DNA from: Datura wrightii
Lineage: Eukaryota > Streptophyta > Magnoliopsida > Solanales > Solanaceae
Direction: 5' to 3'
NCBI GenBank assembly: GCA_035772735.1
Contig: JASDFA010000027.1
Coordinates: 37,492,001-37,556,000 of the forward strand
DNA length: 64,000 bases
In this document: one piece after another, positions 23,301-34,600 of the stretch
Layout of the letters: each line of letters begins with the position of its first letter
Position numbering within the stretch: position 1 is the stretch's first letter
The notes under the pieces: generated by a model
Seen by the model: only the letters and a program-made list of their open reading frames with translations
Told to the model about the DNA's origin: nothing
Database searches by the model: none
Position numbers and translations under genes: made by a program

Positions 23301-24455
23301 CTAAAGAAAAGCTTGTATGGTCTGAAGCAGGCACCAAGACAGTGGTACAAGAAGTTTGACTCTTGTATGGTAAGTCAAGGATACAAGAAAACTGTAACAG
23401 ATGAGTGCGTCTACATTCAAAAATTTTCAGACGGGGATTTTGTTGCTCTTCTACTATACGTAGACGATATTCTAATCGTAGGAAAGGATGCAACAAAGAT
23501 TTGCCAGCTGAAGAAGGAATTGTCTAAAGTTTTTGACATGAAAGACTTAGGACCAGCTCAACAGATATTGGGAATGCAAATAGCTAGAGACAGGAAAAAC
23601 CGCAGATTATGGATTTCTCAAGAAAGGTATATTGAACGTGTGCTTGAAAGGTTCAATATGAACAACGCTAAACCAGTCAGCATTCCACTAGCCAATCACT
23701 TCAAATTGAGCAAGAGTTCATGTCCCTCATCTAAGGAAGAGATCAGGGAAATGTCATCAGTACCGTACTCTTCAGCAGTTGGAAGTCTGATGTATGCAAT
23801 GGTGTGTACAAGGCCAGATATTGCTCATGCAGTGGGTACAGTGAGTCGTTTTCTCTCTAATCCCGGGAAGGAGCATTGGGAGGCAGTAAAGTGGATTCTC
23901 AGATACCTTAAGGGTACAACTAATATATGTCTTTGTTATGGGGGAGTTTATCCAATTTTGGAAGGCTATACAGATTCAGATATGGCAGGAGATATTGATA
24001 GTAGAAAATCTACTTCAGGATTCATCTACAGTTTTGCAGGAGGAGCTGTTTCATGGCAGTCAAGATTACAGAAGTGTGTTGCTTTATCTACAACAGAAGC
24101 AGAATATATTGCAGCAGCTGAAGCTGGAAAGGAAATGTTGTGGCTGAAGCGGTTTCTCCAAGAATTTGAAATCAAGCAAAAAGAGTACAAGTTACACTGT
24201 GACAGTCAGAGTGCTATAGATTTGAGCAAAAATTCCATGTACCATTCCCGTACAAAGCACATTGATATTCGGTATCATTTGATACGCGAGGTGATGGATC
24301 GACAACTGTTGAGACTAGTAAAGATCCATACGAAGGAGAATCCAGCAGATATGTTGACACAGGTGGTTACTCGAGAAAAATTGGAGTTGTGCAGAGACAT
24401 AGCCGGGATGGTTGTTCCAGATATGGCTAGAGGGGGAGAATTGAAAGATTTCTAG
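20394..24455 (+). CDS. Tnt1-like copia gag-pol polyprotein, intact 1353 aa
   Basis: Encodes all proteins needed for retrotransposition in one ORF. The Gag domain spans about residues 1-230. The zinc knuckle CHYCGIEGHMKKNC lies at 245-258 (CX2CX4HX4C complete). The protease active site DTAASYH is at about 310. The integrase zinc finger LWHQRLGHMS..CNHCLFGKQH lies at about 440-485, and the integrase core has D, D and E in HSDVCGP, LRSDNGGEY and VAERMN (about 500-610). RT has the YVDDILIVG box at about 1022-1030. RNase H contains YTDSDMAGD and STTEAEY (about 1190-1250) and ends near KHIDIRYHLIRE. All catalytic residues I can check are present and there is no stop. The ATG at 20400 is an alternative start. 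The stop codon lies 14 bases inside the 3' LTR. Confidence 0.95.
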   Translation: MIMTTEESTSSSGAMIMLTATNYTLWKPRMEDLLSCKDLFDLIEIKGVNPNPDKLSEWKKLNRKTIGQIRQWIDHSVFHHVAQETDAYALWKKLEDMYQAKTARNKALLMRRLVNMKLKSGISVAEHTSEFQSLVNQLSCVEMPLGDEVQALLLLSSLPDSWETLVVSLSNSAPDGKLTMSMVKDALFNEEARRKDMGTDQTHALITENRGRQQGKQRRSSGGKWRGRSKSRGRSTDGRKPAFKCHYCGIEGHMKKNCYKWLEEQGQSSSQSKNKGGETLVTIPGDVAFCSTHYETCLHVSKEDTEWVVDTAASYHVTPHKEYFTTYKAGDFGAVKMGNSSFSGIVGIGDVQIKTSSGSTITLKDVRHVPDLRLNLLSGIALDKQGYDNHFNKGTWKLSRGAMTVARGHICGTLYKTHVKICTDSLNVAEKEASQNLWHQRLGHMSEKGLSTLINKELINVDKDVALDPCNHCLFGKQHRVSFKSSSTRRSELLSLVHSDVCGPLEIESLGGNKYFLTFIDDASRKVWVYFLKTKDQVFEYFKLFHVMVERETGKKLKCLRSDNGGEYSSKVFDVYCKTYGIRHEKTVPRTPQHNGVAERMNRTIMERVRSMISMAKLPKPFWGEAVRVACYLINRSPSVPLNFEVPEKLWSGKNPSYSHLRVFGCLAYAHVSKELRQKLDARTTPCIFIGYGDEEFGYRLWDPKEKKVIRSRDVVFHENQTIEDIEKPTMSQKSNVAAQMTEVVTESFVRNNDEVPEAEEEEEEGVEQGEPQTPPPEASGPSQGSDDGEYPQIVNPEVRRSERGRIPSRRYTESEYLLLTEDREPESFHEAISHKEKEKWLLAMQDEMESLQKNHTYEIVKLPKGKKALKNKWVFKLKKDGSGKVVKYKARLVVKGFQQKKGIDFDEIFSPVVKMTSIRVILGLVASMNLELEQMDVKTAFLHGDLKEEIYMEQPEGFEVSGDNLVCKLKKSLYGLKQAPRQWYKKFDSCMVSQGYKKTVTDECVYIQKFSDGDFVALLLYVDDILIVGKDATKICQLKKELSKVFDMKDLGPAQQILGMQIARDRKNRRLWISQERYIERVLERFNMNNAKPVSIPLANHFKLSKSSCPSSKEEIREMSSVPYSSAVGSLMYAMVCTRPDIAHAVGTVSRFLSNPGKEHWEAVKWILRYLKGTTNICLCYGGVYPILEGYTDSDMAGDIDSRKSTSGFIYSFAGGAVSWQSRLQKCVALSTTEAEYIAAAEAGKEMLWLKRFLQEFEIKQKEYKLHCDSQSAIDLSKNSMYHSRTKHIDIRYHLIREVMDRQLLRLVKIHTKENPADMLTQVVTREKLELCRDIAGMVVPDMARGGELKDF
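24429..24441 (+). other. Polypurine tract of copia B
   Basis: AGAGGGGGAGAAT directly upstream of the 3' LTR; it primes plus-strand DNA synthesis. It overlaps the end of the gag-pol coding sequence. Confidence 0.88.
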
Positions 24456-24824
24456 CACATATCTAGAAATTTCTTTTTTACCCACCATTGTTGAATTATT
24501 CATTCAACACCTACCCAAGCCACCATTGTTGAATTATTCATTCAACACCTACCCAAGCCACCATTGTTGAAGAAGAAAGTTTCCCCTTTCACACCTCCAT
24601 TCATACCACCTCAACCCTCTATAAAAGGAGGGTTAATCTTCATTGTATATCATCCACCAAAGAGTGAATACATCTCTAAGAGAGTAGTTCCTAGTGAGTG
24701 GAGTGAGTTTTGAGAGTTTTTTTGTGAGTTTGAAAATCTCTTTGTAAATTCTATTCTTGAGTAATAGAGTTTTATTTTTCTCTCAAATTATTCCTTACAA
24801 CTCCGTAATGATCCTGTGATAACA
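24442..24824 (+). repeat. 3' LTR of copia B
   Basis: 383 bp, no difference from the 5' LTR found when read side by side, including both 38-bp tandem units. It is followed by CAAAC, the right copy of the target duplication. Confidence 0.95.
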
Positions 24825-25200
24825 CAAACTTGGAGTTGTATTATTACCATCGTCCAACTTGAGGGGATGATAAAGAGCGACATGAAGTCTGCAGATATAC
24901 GCGTTATACTTTGATTTATAGTTTAGGAGTATCAACATACATAACTAGGAACGGTATTAACTAGAGTCCTGTGCATAAAATAGATAGGGAAGTATGACTT
25001 TACAAAAGGCAAGCCATCATCGTGTATATGCAAGAAGAGGAAATACAGTGACGTGCACTTTTACAGAAAACATTGTTTATATATGTTAATACACTTTTTT
25101 TATTACTCTTAAAAAGTTTTTGAAGATCGTAGTATGTCATTGTGATTATTCAAAGTCAGTGTAGTTGTAGGCGCCGTTGCGATTCCCATAATCTCTTTGC
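24825..25200 (+). pseudogene. Copia A: C-terminal end, polypurine tract and probable 3' LTR start
   Basis: Joined to 19730, the frame reads SKLGVVLLPSSNLRG-stop (to about 24869), the standard end of copia RNase H. The purine-rich TTGAGGGGA then leads into TGATAAAGAGCG, the likely LTR start at about 24870. The LTR's end was not identified; the span to 25200 is a guess from the change to AT-rich low-complexity sequence. Confidence 0.7.
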
Positions 25201-25235
25201 TGTCTTATCTTTCCCCCTACCTATCCAACATTTAA

Positions 25236-25266
<31 letters not shown>

Positions 25267-26465
25267 ATTGCATATTTTCTACCTAATTTGGGACAGCCTG
25301 AAACAAATTGCCCTTTTATCTCTATCCTAAACCCTATAATGAAAACCTTAATTCATAATGTGGATAATGTCCCATTGACAAGTGCTTCGATTAATCATCA
25401 TTGACCATCATTATTTTCCAAAAAAATTCAATCTCCTGTTTATTCATATAACCAACCAGTAACTATTATTACCTTCTACTTCAGTTTATGTTATCCTATT
25501 TCCTTTTTAATTTGTGTTAAAATAATATTATTTTTTCTAAATTTGAATAGCTTAAATTTTAATACCAATTTTTATTGCCAACCAAATATTATATATTTAA
25601 TATCATAAAATTTAATACATTTTTATTTTTTTATCAAAATTCCGCGCTCTGTCAAACCGAATTGCTTAAAATGAAACGGCAGGAGTAATAAAACTTTGGT
25701 TAGCCAGATTGGTTAAAAAGTCAAGTAGGAGATACTAATTAAAAGTCAAAAGGTTTCAAATTCAAAATCCATTAAATGTGAATGAATCCAATTCGCATGG
25801 TAGTACTAATATCTGAGGAAAAATTATTTTTTAACTCTTTATATTTTTTTTGAAAAACATTTCTGATATTTTGTAAGAAATTTTTATTTTTATATATAAA
25901 AAATTATAATTTTTTATTCAAATTAGAAAAAATAAAAAAATTTCATTTCCTCTAATTATATTTATCTTACTAGCGTATGCTCAAAAAATGTTTTGTATAG
26001 TTGAGTTACATAAATATTTTAAATATATAATTTTTTTTGATCATTTTCTACTTTAGAAATTTCTATCTTTTTATTTACTTGATGACTCAAATTTAAAATT
26101 TTAAAATTAAAAGTAAAAATTACTTAACATATTAGCAACTCTCTTTTATTAAATATCATATCATAACACAAATATATGTTTAATTTCCTTACAAAAGAAA
26201 AGAAAATGAAATAGCTAGGGCTTCATGTTACTTTTTGAGCTTTTGTTTTTACATGCAACACCTGAAGCGTACTAGAGACCAAAGTAGGACAAGGAGTTAA
26301 ATCAAAGCACTTACAGCTCATCAAAATAAAATAAAAAAGGATAAGGACAAAGAAGAAGAAATAGGACAGGCCCCTACACCAACCCAATCAAAATCAAACG
26401 ATCTATTTATAGTACTATGGTTTACTATCGCCACAAAGTTGGTAAGCAACTTGATCAGGGTAAGT
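25201..26465. other. AT-rich intergenic region with (AAAT)n microsatellite
   Basis: No gene seen. A tetranucleotide AAAT microsatellite spans about 25234-25268. The rest is AT-rich spacer with scattered homopolymers. Confidence 0.7.
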
Positions 26466-26467
26466 TA

Positions 26468-27712
26468 CTCCCTCCCCCTTTCCTTTTAAATAATCTTGTA
26501 ACCTTTTTCATTGAAAAAAAAAATCAAAAATATCTTTAAAATGTATCAACTTTATCATTTATTAGGTTTTTAGAATAATGATATTCTCATCATTAGTTAG
26601 TAAATTAGTTTCAAAATTTCTTCCAACTATTTGAATAGTCTTTTTAACTAATTTTTTTTCAAAATAAGAAAAAAAAAATCAAATTTTACTCTTGAATTAT
26701 TTAAAAGGAGATAATTTTGCTCTTGTCCTTTTATTTTTTGGGAGGTTAAATTTTGAATGCCTAAGAAATATAATAACAATAATAAAAATAATAAGTAGTT
26801 AAGATTTTTTTATTTTAACATATAAATAACAATGGTTGATAGCTTGTTTTCCTTTTCTTCTTCCTCTAGTATATTAGGTGTTAATTATTATTTTTGAATA
26901 TGAAAATATGTAATTTTTTTAAATAACTATTTTAAAGTTATTTTTCTACATTAATAATAACTAATTTATTTTTATAACTCTAAAAATGATATGGTGAAAA
27001 AAATTAAATTTAATTATACCTTAATATATTATATTATTTATTATAATTTTAAGTTATCTTAAATTTCAATCAATGGTATAATAGTTTCAGTAGTAGACAA
27101 CAAAATAAATGTTTAATTGCAAAAATATTGGTAATAATTAAAAGTTATATCGCATAAAATTGACATTATATAACAATTATTATTTAAAATAATTAAAATA
27201 ATATTTAATAGAAGTTTCTTGTCAATCTTTACGATAAAGAGCATTTGTCAGGATCATTAAACGGAGGGAAAAAATATTTTTGTTTCTTTATTTTGGAGCA
27301 ACTATTGATAGAAAAAGTATAAAGTATTTTTGATCTATTTGAGTAGTTGGAGGACATGTTTTTAGATAATTAACTAACGGTGATAATATATTTATGCAGA
27401 AAATATAATAAAGGATAAAACTGGTACATTTCAAATAATCTAAAGGTAACTTTTAATCCTTTTTTAAATTTATTTTAAAATAAATAATATTTTAATAAAT
27501 TAATAAGATAATAGACGATTTTCCCTTCAAAGTTACCCTTATCTAATCAAATATTAAATAAATCTTTAAAAAGTCTTTCAAAGCTTTTTATATAAATATA
27601 TTTTTCTAGGCATATATATTAAAGGGTCTTTTAGTAAAATAAGCCATCTAATTGATGCTATTAAATGACTCTCCTAGTGGGTGAGCCAAACCCTTAAAGA
27701 GATCGGAGGGAG
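26468..27712. mobile_element. Long-terminal-inverted-repeat element (MITE/foldback-like), TA duplication
   Basis: Ends CTCCCTCC and GGAGGGAG flanked by TA on both sides (26466-26467; 27713-27714). The inverted homology extends inward for a few hundred bp at low identity: 'actttatcatttatta' (about 26550) pairs with the complement of the 27400-27430 region, and 'ccaactatttgaatag' (about 26622) with the complement near 27340. No transposase ORF. The inner arm text ('ataattttg.ccttg') recurs in the element at 44672, so the two are related. Confidence 0.55.
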
Positions 27713-27713
27713 T

Positions 27714-27795
27714 ATTAAAATTTGAATAGAGGGGAAAAAGGAAAACTATTCTTTATTAAAATTTGAATAGAGGGGAAAAAGGAAAACTATTCTTT
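27714..27795 (+). repeat. 41-bp tandem duplication
   Basis: Two identical consecutive 41-bp units (27714-27754 and 27755-27795), starting ATTAAAATTTGAATAG and ending AACTATTCTTT. The first unit begins at the last base of the TA flank of the preceding element. Confidence 0.93.
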
Positions 27796-29990
27796 ACTTA
27801 CACTAGATTCTATTGTAAGGTTTTAGTACCAATCAGGAAATTTAAATAGTTGAGGTAAATTCACGATTTACATATGATAAATTTAAATTTTTAATATTGA
27901 ATTTAATGTACTTTTAAAAATTATGAATTTATATTTCATAGCTATTGAAATATTAATAAGTTTTCATTAAATATATTATTGCACTATACAGGAAATGATA
28001 AATTGAAATGAGCTTTATTATACAAAGGCTGTATTCGCTTCTTGTTCTCTGAATTGATGACAAGTTAAGTGACTCACACAATTTTCGAGTAGAGTAAAAA
28101 TACACTAGATGTTTGTTACTACATATCTTGTTAAACTTATACAAATAATGTCAATTAATTCTTCTAAATTATAATGTTTAAAAAGAAAAAAGGTATAGTC
28201 GGTTCAAAAATGTGAAGAAAAACTGTTGAAACACAGATTGCCAAAAGGTGAAAATTTATGACAAACAGATTTCCTTGTCATAGACATATTCGTAAATGGG
28301 GCCATGATGCATGATATATATACATAACATATATATATATATATATATATATATTATTTTATGTCCCTACTGACAACTTTAGGGCAGTTTTGATTTGACG
28401 TTAGCAAAAGCCAACTTGTTATTTGAGTTTCTAATTTGGTACTTAGCAATACTCTTATTAAACTTGCATGGATTTAATAGTTCAATTTTGATGTTTACAG
28501 TGATTCTCAACCTGTCCATGGTCCAAATTTTAATATCCACTGCTTTTTTGGTGTGGTCAGCCACCAAAAATAGATAATTAAAGGCTGTCATCTCCTTATT
28601 AGTAAAATAAACTTATACTGTAATTTATTGTGGCTCAGAATAAATAAACAATTCTTTTGCAAATAAATATATTCACATCTGTTAAAAACTTGATTTCTCT
28701 CTTGCACGTTCAGCTTCAACAGCAAAGTACTCCATTATATTTATTCCTTTTATGTAATAAGAATATAAGATCATATCGAGCATGGAATTTAATTTAATAT
28801 AGATAAAATAAATATTAGTTTGAGAGAAATATGTCACGTTAAAATTTTTTGTATCAATTATATTTAAATTCCTAGAAACTTGTGAATATAAATAAAAAAT
28901 TATAATTGATATATAGAACACTGTAAACTATTTTAAACAAAATTTAAAGAGTGATATAAATTAAAATGAAAGAATAAGTAAAATAGTGATAATACAGAAA
29001 TTCTAAAGGGATAAGGGGAAAAGGAAAAAAGGAAGACCATTTGACTGAATGAAAAATAAAAAAAAAGGGAGGAAGATTTGAGACCCTTTGACTCGTGATA
29101 GAGGAATGTTCTGGTTTTCGACAATTTCTTAAAGCAAGGGTGATTAAAGAAACGCCACTTTCATGTTAGCCACACATTGTTGCCAATGATTAGTTGGCAT
29201 AATTAAAGCTTTTAATCATTTCAAATTATTATTTTTCACTTTAATAAATTTCAATAAACAAGGTGCAATTGGTGCATTTTAGTCTTTGACTTCTTATTTT
29301 GTCATGCTAAGCTGGAATTGTTGGACCACAACTACTGTAACCTAAATCACCTAAGCACAAAACCATTTGCTTGAATATTATCACATCATAATTTTATAGA
29401 ATAATTAATTACAAAGTTATTCTAAAGATATGTCTTAAATAATTAATTACAAACTTAGTAGTATCACATTTAGTTAAGAGAATCTGAATCATTTTGATTA
29501 AGTTATTTATACAAAATAACCTACGACAATAAAAACTAAGCAAATGGGAAAATTGAGAGAATAGAAAAATCATGGACCAGCTAAGGATGTCATTATATTC
29601 ACCTCACTTGAAAAACCTTTTTCTGGAAAGAGGAAATATTTTTTTTTAATATTTTAATACATTTAATAACATCAATAATAATAATAATGATAATATTTGT
29701 GATATAGTAATAATATCAAGACGGAGAGTATGGAATTATTTTTCATCCAGGAGGGTACATTAGTCATTACAAATACTGGTGATTTCTGGAAAGTAAATGG
29801 TCTGCAATCTACCTAGATATCATTCCCCCTTTTATCAGTTCATGCTTTTAGATTCCTATTAACCTATATTTTAATCCTTTAATCACATTTCTTCCTCCAT
29901 TAATTAATATAATTAATTCACAGCATCACCAACAAATCTGCAGCTATTAAGGGCCCCACCAATTTTACCATTGGTTTTCTTTTCTTCCTT
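27796..29990. other. AT-rich upstream region of the PUB3-like gene
   Basis: No ORF worth calling and no recognisable repeat family. Contains a (TA)n microsatellite at 28329-28355. Presumably holds the distal promoter of the gene starting near 30 kb; no confident TATA box was found close to the inferred first exon. Confidence 0.55.
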
Positions 29991-30020
29991 TTGCTACCCT
30001 GTTAATTGCAGGCCTTCCTA

Positions 30021-30064
<44 letters not shown>

Positions 30065-31687
30065 ATACAATGAAGCACTGCCAAGAGGGTTGGCAAGAAT
30101 TGTTGGAGAAAAAGGGGTCATTGGTTCTTGAGCTTTATTCGATTGAATACTCATGTTGAAAATTCTTCTCTTTTGAAACACCATTGTTTCTTCAAGATCT
30201 GCTTTTTTTTTTTCCTTTCACCATCTAAGCTCCAGGTATAACCCAAAGCTGCTCTCTTTGCTTTTCAATTCAATCTGCTAATTGGGTTTTAAATTTTTAG
30301 TTTGTGCTTGTGGGGACGTTCCGATATTGGGTTAGAATCAGCTGTTTTTATTTATTTTTTCTTTCAATTTTTTATATATAAAAGAAACTCTATTTTCAGA
30401 TTTTCTTTGTTTAGGTAGCTGTAAATTGTAATCATGTTTATTTCTTAGGAGTTGGGAATCTCCAATAACCGTATTTACAATGTCATATGCGCTAAAAATA
30501 TCTAATCTTATGAAGTAGCTAGCAGATTCTTTTTACAGGAAGAAATTCGGATGAACTTATTGGGTGTTTTTACTGCAAAACTTGCTTGGACATGTATTTT
30601 CACAACATGAAGCTGAAGTTTGTTTGTTCTCCCTTTTTACCTCTTCCCCACCCTGCAACTACCAAGAAAATATGGCAGTCTATTCTGAATTTTATTTCAA
30701 TATATTTAAACTTTGGAAACTGGAACGAAAAAGAAAAGGAGTTATTTGAACCCATTTAAGGAAATAGGTTATGCTATTAAATTTGATGGTAATTCCTGAC
30801 TAGTGATGATTGTTGCAGCTCAGGGTACTCCAAATTTAAATTTTGTGCTAATCTTGTACAATCTGTGCAGAAATATGGTTGAAGAAGTAGCTTTTGACTT
30901 CTAAGGAGTTGTAAGACAAACGTTTGAGATAGTGTAATTGTATTCAGACTGTTTTCCATCTATGCACATGATACCTATATCAGAATGGTCTCAAGATAGT
31001 ATTTCTTCTTTGTAGTTTATTGAAAAGAAGATAATGAGATCGATGTCTGGACTTCACATCACGCGCTTAGATCACCCATAGATGCCATAACTGTGTTTGT
31101 TTGTTGTATTGCATTGGTTTCTCTCTTTCTCTTATTCTTGTTAACATTCTTTCTCCTCTTTTTTTCCCTCTTTTATATTATTTAATCGCACCAATGACTG
31201 AGATGAGCGACCATAGTTTCTTACATTTTCAATAAGAGGACCTCATTTTAAGCATTGCCTCCATTCTAATTTATGAGACACCTGGGCATAGAATTAAAAT
31301 GTTAATTTGACTTGCGATTTATATAAATAGCATTGCAAAAATATCAAATGATAAGTTAGAAGTTATTTTAATAGGAAAAGTCCATCAGATTAACGTCTGA
31401 ATAGATTTGTGAAATAAATTAAATTCTTGAAATTTGTGATAATTGTTAAGATTATAGTATTGATTTCATATATTAAACATTTTGGAAGTCCCAATATGGA
31501 AAAAAGCAAACTTATTAGTTTTTGCTGTTGGAGAAGTCTTATACAACATGTAAGAAGCAGTGTATAAGAGAGATAGTTCTGTTCAATCATCACAACTACA
31601 TCTTACCTGCATCTTTCCACCCCTCATCTTGACTTTCTGTTGCAAGTCACTGTGTAGATAACATGTTTTTAGATTTGTGCATGACAG
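29990..31687 (+). promoter_or_regulatory. 5' UTR exon, CT microsatellite and 5' UTR intron of the PUB3-like gene
   Basis: A (CT)n tract at about 30021-30062 marks a pyrimidine-rich leader of the kind common in plant 5' UTRs. A splice donor CTCCAG|GTATAA ends the putative leader exon at 30235. An acceptor ATGACAG|GTTA at 31687 lies four bases before the start codon ATGGAG. This gives a 1452-bp 5' UTR intron (30236-31687). The transcription start is not determined; the exon's left edge is approximate. Confidence 0.55.
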
Positions 31688-31691
31688 GTTA

Positions 31692-34600
31692 ATGGAGTTG
31701 ACATCTGTAAGGTGCCTTGTAAACAGTATCTCTCGATTCATTCACCTTGTGACATGTCTAACATCAAAGACTATGCCTGGTCAAAAGAACTACAAAAATA
31801 TTGCAACTTTATTGAAGCTTTTAAAACCAGTACTTGATGATGTTGCTCAACAAAAAGCTCCTTCAGATGAAACCATTTGCAAGCAGTGTGAAGAACTAGA
31901 TATAGCCATTAATGAAGCTAGGGAATTACTGGAAGAATGGTCTCCTAAGAAGAGCAAGATTCTCTGGGTAATTTTAATTCTCCTTTCTCTGATGCAAACA
32001 TATGCTCACAAAATGAAGGAAAACCGAATGCAAAATTTAGGAACTTCTGTAGGTTGCAGGACGGAGTTTTGACTGTCTATCACTCCGACTGTTGTTCTCT
32101 AATCAAAATATACACTTCCTCTATTTCAGCTTCCAGCAGTTTGTGCTTAGTATTTTCAGTTGCATTTATTTTACTTCGAACTTGATTTGTTCCAGAATAT
32201 CATCAGAGTACAAACTAAAGGATTCGCCATGTCTTGAGTAAATGCTATGCTGTCAATGCTACATCCGTTAAGCGCTAGTACATGAAGCTACTTCTTATTG
32301 GATAGTATCTGAGTGCCAATGCCATTCCTTTTCCATTTTTGTTAGTTTTCTTTTGTCTGTTTGAGACTAATCATTGTGGATAATTCTGAGGGAATAGGCT
32401 TGCTATACAAAAATAAGAAAACTCTTGGTTGCCTGTACAAGGGGTCCTCAACTGTCTTATAGCGAGTGTTGACATTCAATTGTGCTGCTGATAAGTTATT
32501 ATGTTATTTTATTTGCTTTGATTATGTCTGACCAAGTTTTTCTTATGTTTGATGATGTTCGTTTAACAAAGTCTTTAGATATATTACACAATCAGGTCTG
32601 CTTACTACAGATCATGTAACAGACAACTCCAATTACTCTATCGCAGTGCATAAACACTGAAGTGGCATTATCACACAAATAGAATGAATTTATGTATCTA
32701 GTATTCTCATTTCAGACAAATTTTCTGCAGGCTTTTTATGTGATATCCTTGCTGAGTAAAATCTCTAGGTTACATTTATATAGCTGATCTAAATGGGGTT
32801 ATATATAATGGGTCATTACGACAATAACGTTTCAAATGGTCATGTTTAAGCTCATGAGTCGTGAGAGTGTGTTCTCCTACACTTTTGCCTCCCTCCTTGG
32901 AGGAGAAGGGCAAACTTTATCGAAATCCGTAGAACCAAGGCAAAGTGGTTTATGATTGAATCTTAGAGGCATTCTTATCATTTGGTAGATCCAAGTCCGT
33001 GACCTATTTCGGGTTCACTCGGAGCTTTGGCAACAACCATAGGAGGTGTGATATACATGCACTCATATATAGTCAATCTGTTACTTCCTCATTTGTAAAA
33101 TCTGTAGAAAATCAAGCTGCATGCCTGGCCTCTTTCTACCGTAAAATATCCAGTTTTCTTCCTTCTCTCTCTGAAAGGTTTCTTTCCAGTTGTCATCTAG
33201 TTCTATTGAATTAACACAAATTAATGGAAAATCATACCTAGCCTATCTAAAGCTTTTCCATTTCTATTTTTCTTGAAAGAACTTAGATATTTGATGTTCC
33301 AGGTTTTGCAGAGTGAACCGGAGTTGCTGAAAATCCACAGCATTGCACTCAAGTTATCTCACATTTTATGTCAATTACTAGAATCATCACCGCATACTCT
33401 GGGTCCTTCTGAAATTCAGGTCTGGTTTAATACGCAAGTTCTAGAAGACCTTTTAGTTGTATATTTTTGTTTTCTACACTTTTCTTGTTAATATTGTGTT
33501 AAAACTAGTGCAATAAGTATGTGATCTTGACAGTAGCTCGACTAATTCCAATTTCCTGTGCTTCAGCACTTCATACAGGAGCTTCAAAAGTTTGAAGTGG
33601 GGAAAATATCAAAAGAGATAAATGTGACTCTTGAAGAAAGAAAGATTCTTGGCTCGGAAAGTCTGACAGAAATGATTCACTCTCTTAATTTGGCATCTCA
33701 TGAAGAACTATTGAATGAATGTATTGCATTAGAGAAGGAGAAAATGAAGGTTAAAGATAATAAAACCAGAGGAGATTTAGATAAGATCACCCTTGCCATA
33801 GATCTCTTCTCTCATATTCGTGATTGTATGCTTGAACTTGACACCTTCAAGGCCATAGATGACATTAAGATCCCTCCTTATTTCCGGTGTCCCTTGTCTT
33901 TGGAACTGATGGTGAATCCGGTTATTATTGCTTCAGGCCAAACTTATGAGAAGGCTTCCATTCAAAAATGGTTGGAACATGGACTAACTACATGCCCAAA
34001 AACCCTCCAAGCACTCGCACATTCAAATCTTATTCCCAATTACACCGTTAAAGCTCTAATAGAAAATTGGTGTGAGGTAAACAAAGTGAGGCTTGACGGG
34101 AATCCTGAGTCCGCTAATGAAGCAATCATATCTAAACCTGGACACCTTACTAATATGGACGATGTACGAGGTTCTTTAGAAACCAGCAATTCAACGTCAA
34201 GACTTTGTCATCAAGGTGGACAAGCTTTTGAAAGTCAGAACGTTGATTGCACATCCGAATTAAGTGAAGAAGAATTCAGTGCATGCCGTATTAGGGAGGC
34301 TGAAAAATCTGGCCACACATCCCCAGGGCTTTCCTATACCCACAGCAGGAGTGAATCGGTATCAAGTGCTGTTTCCAGTATTGATTATCTTCCCTCGGCG
34401 TCAGCTGATGTCTCGGGGATATCAAGCAAACATGATAATGTGAGTGATACATCTGGAGAGGTACAATGTGATTACCGCATTTCTTCTCCATGCAACAAGA
34501 GTGTTGGGAATTCTCCTAATTTGTCTGCAAGGCAATATCACAGCTCCAAAACAATGAGTGAGATGGCTGTGAATGGACTCCACAACCATGCTAGACAACT

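Larger units (their letters stand above)
19731..24824 (+). mobile_element. Full-length Tnt1-like copia retrotransposon (copia B), TSD CAAAC
   Basis: 5094 bp with 383-bp LTRs at both ends that read identically by eye, a primer site complementary to initiator Met-tRNA, a single intact 1353-codon gag-pol ORF, a polypurine tract, and perfect CAAAC duplications (19726-19730 and 24825-24829). Domain order protease-integrase-RT-RNase H marks it as Ty1/copia. Motif detail throughout pol places it in the Tork lineage close to tobacco Tnt1. Identical LTRs and an open ORF mean a very recent insertion that may still be mobile. Confidence 0.95.

Noticed and set aside
32999..33214. 71-codon ORF in PUB3-like intron 2
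   Set aside because: No similarity to UND, U-box or ARM segments, and the flanking exons join in phase without it.
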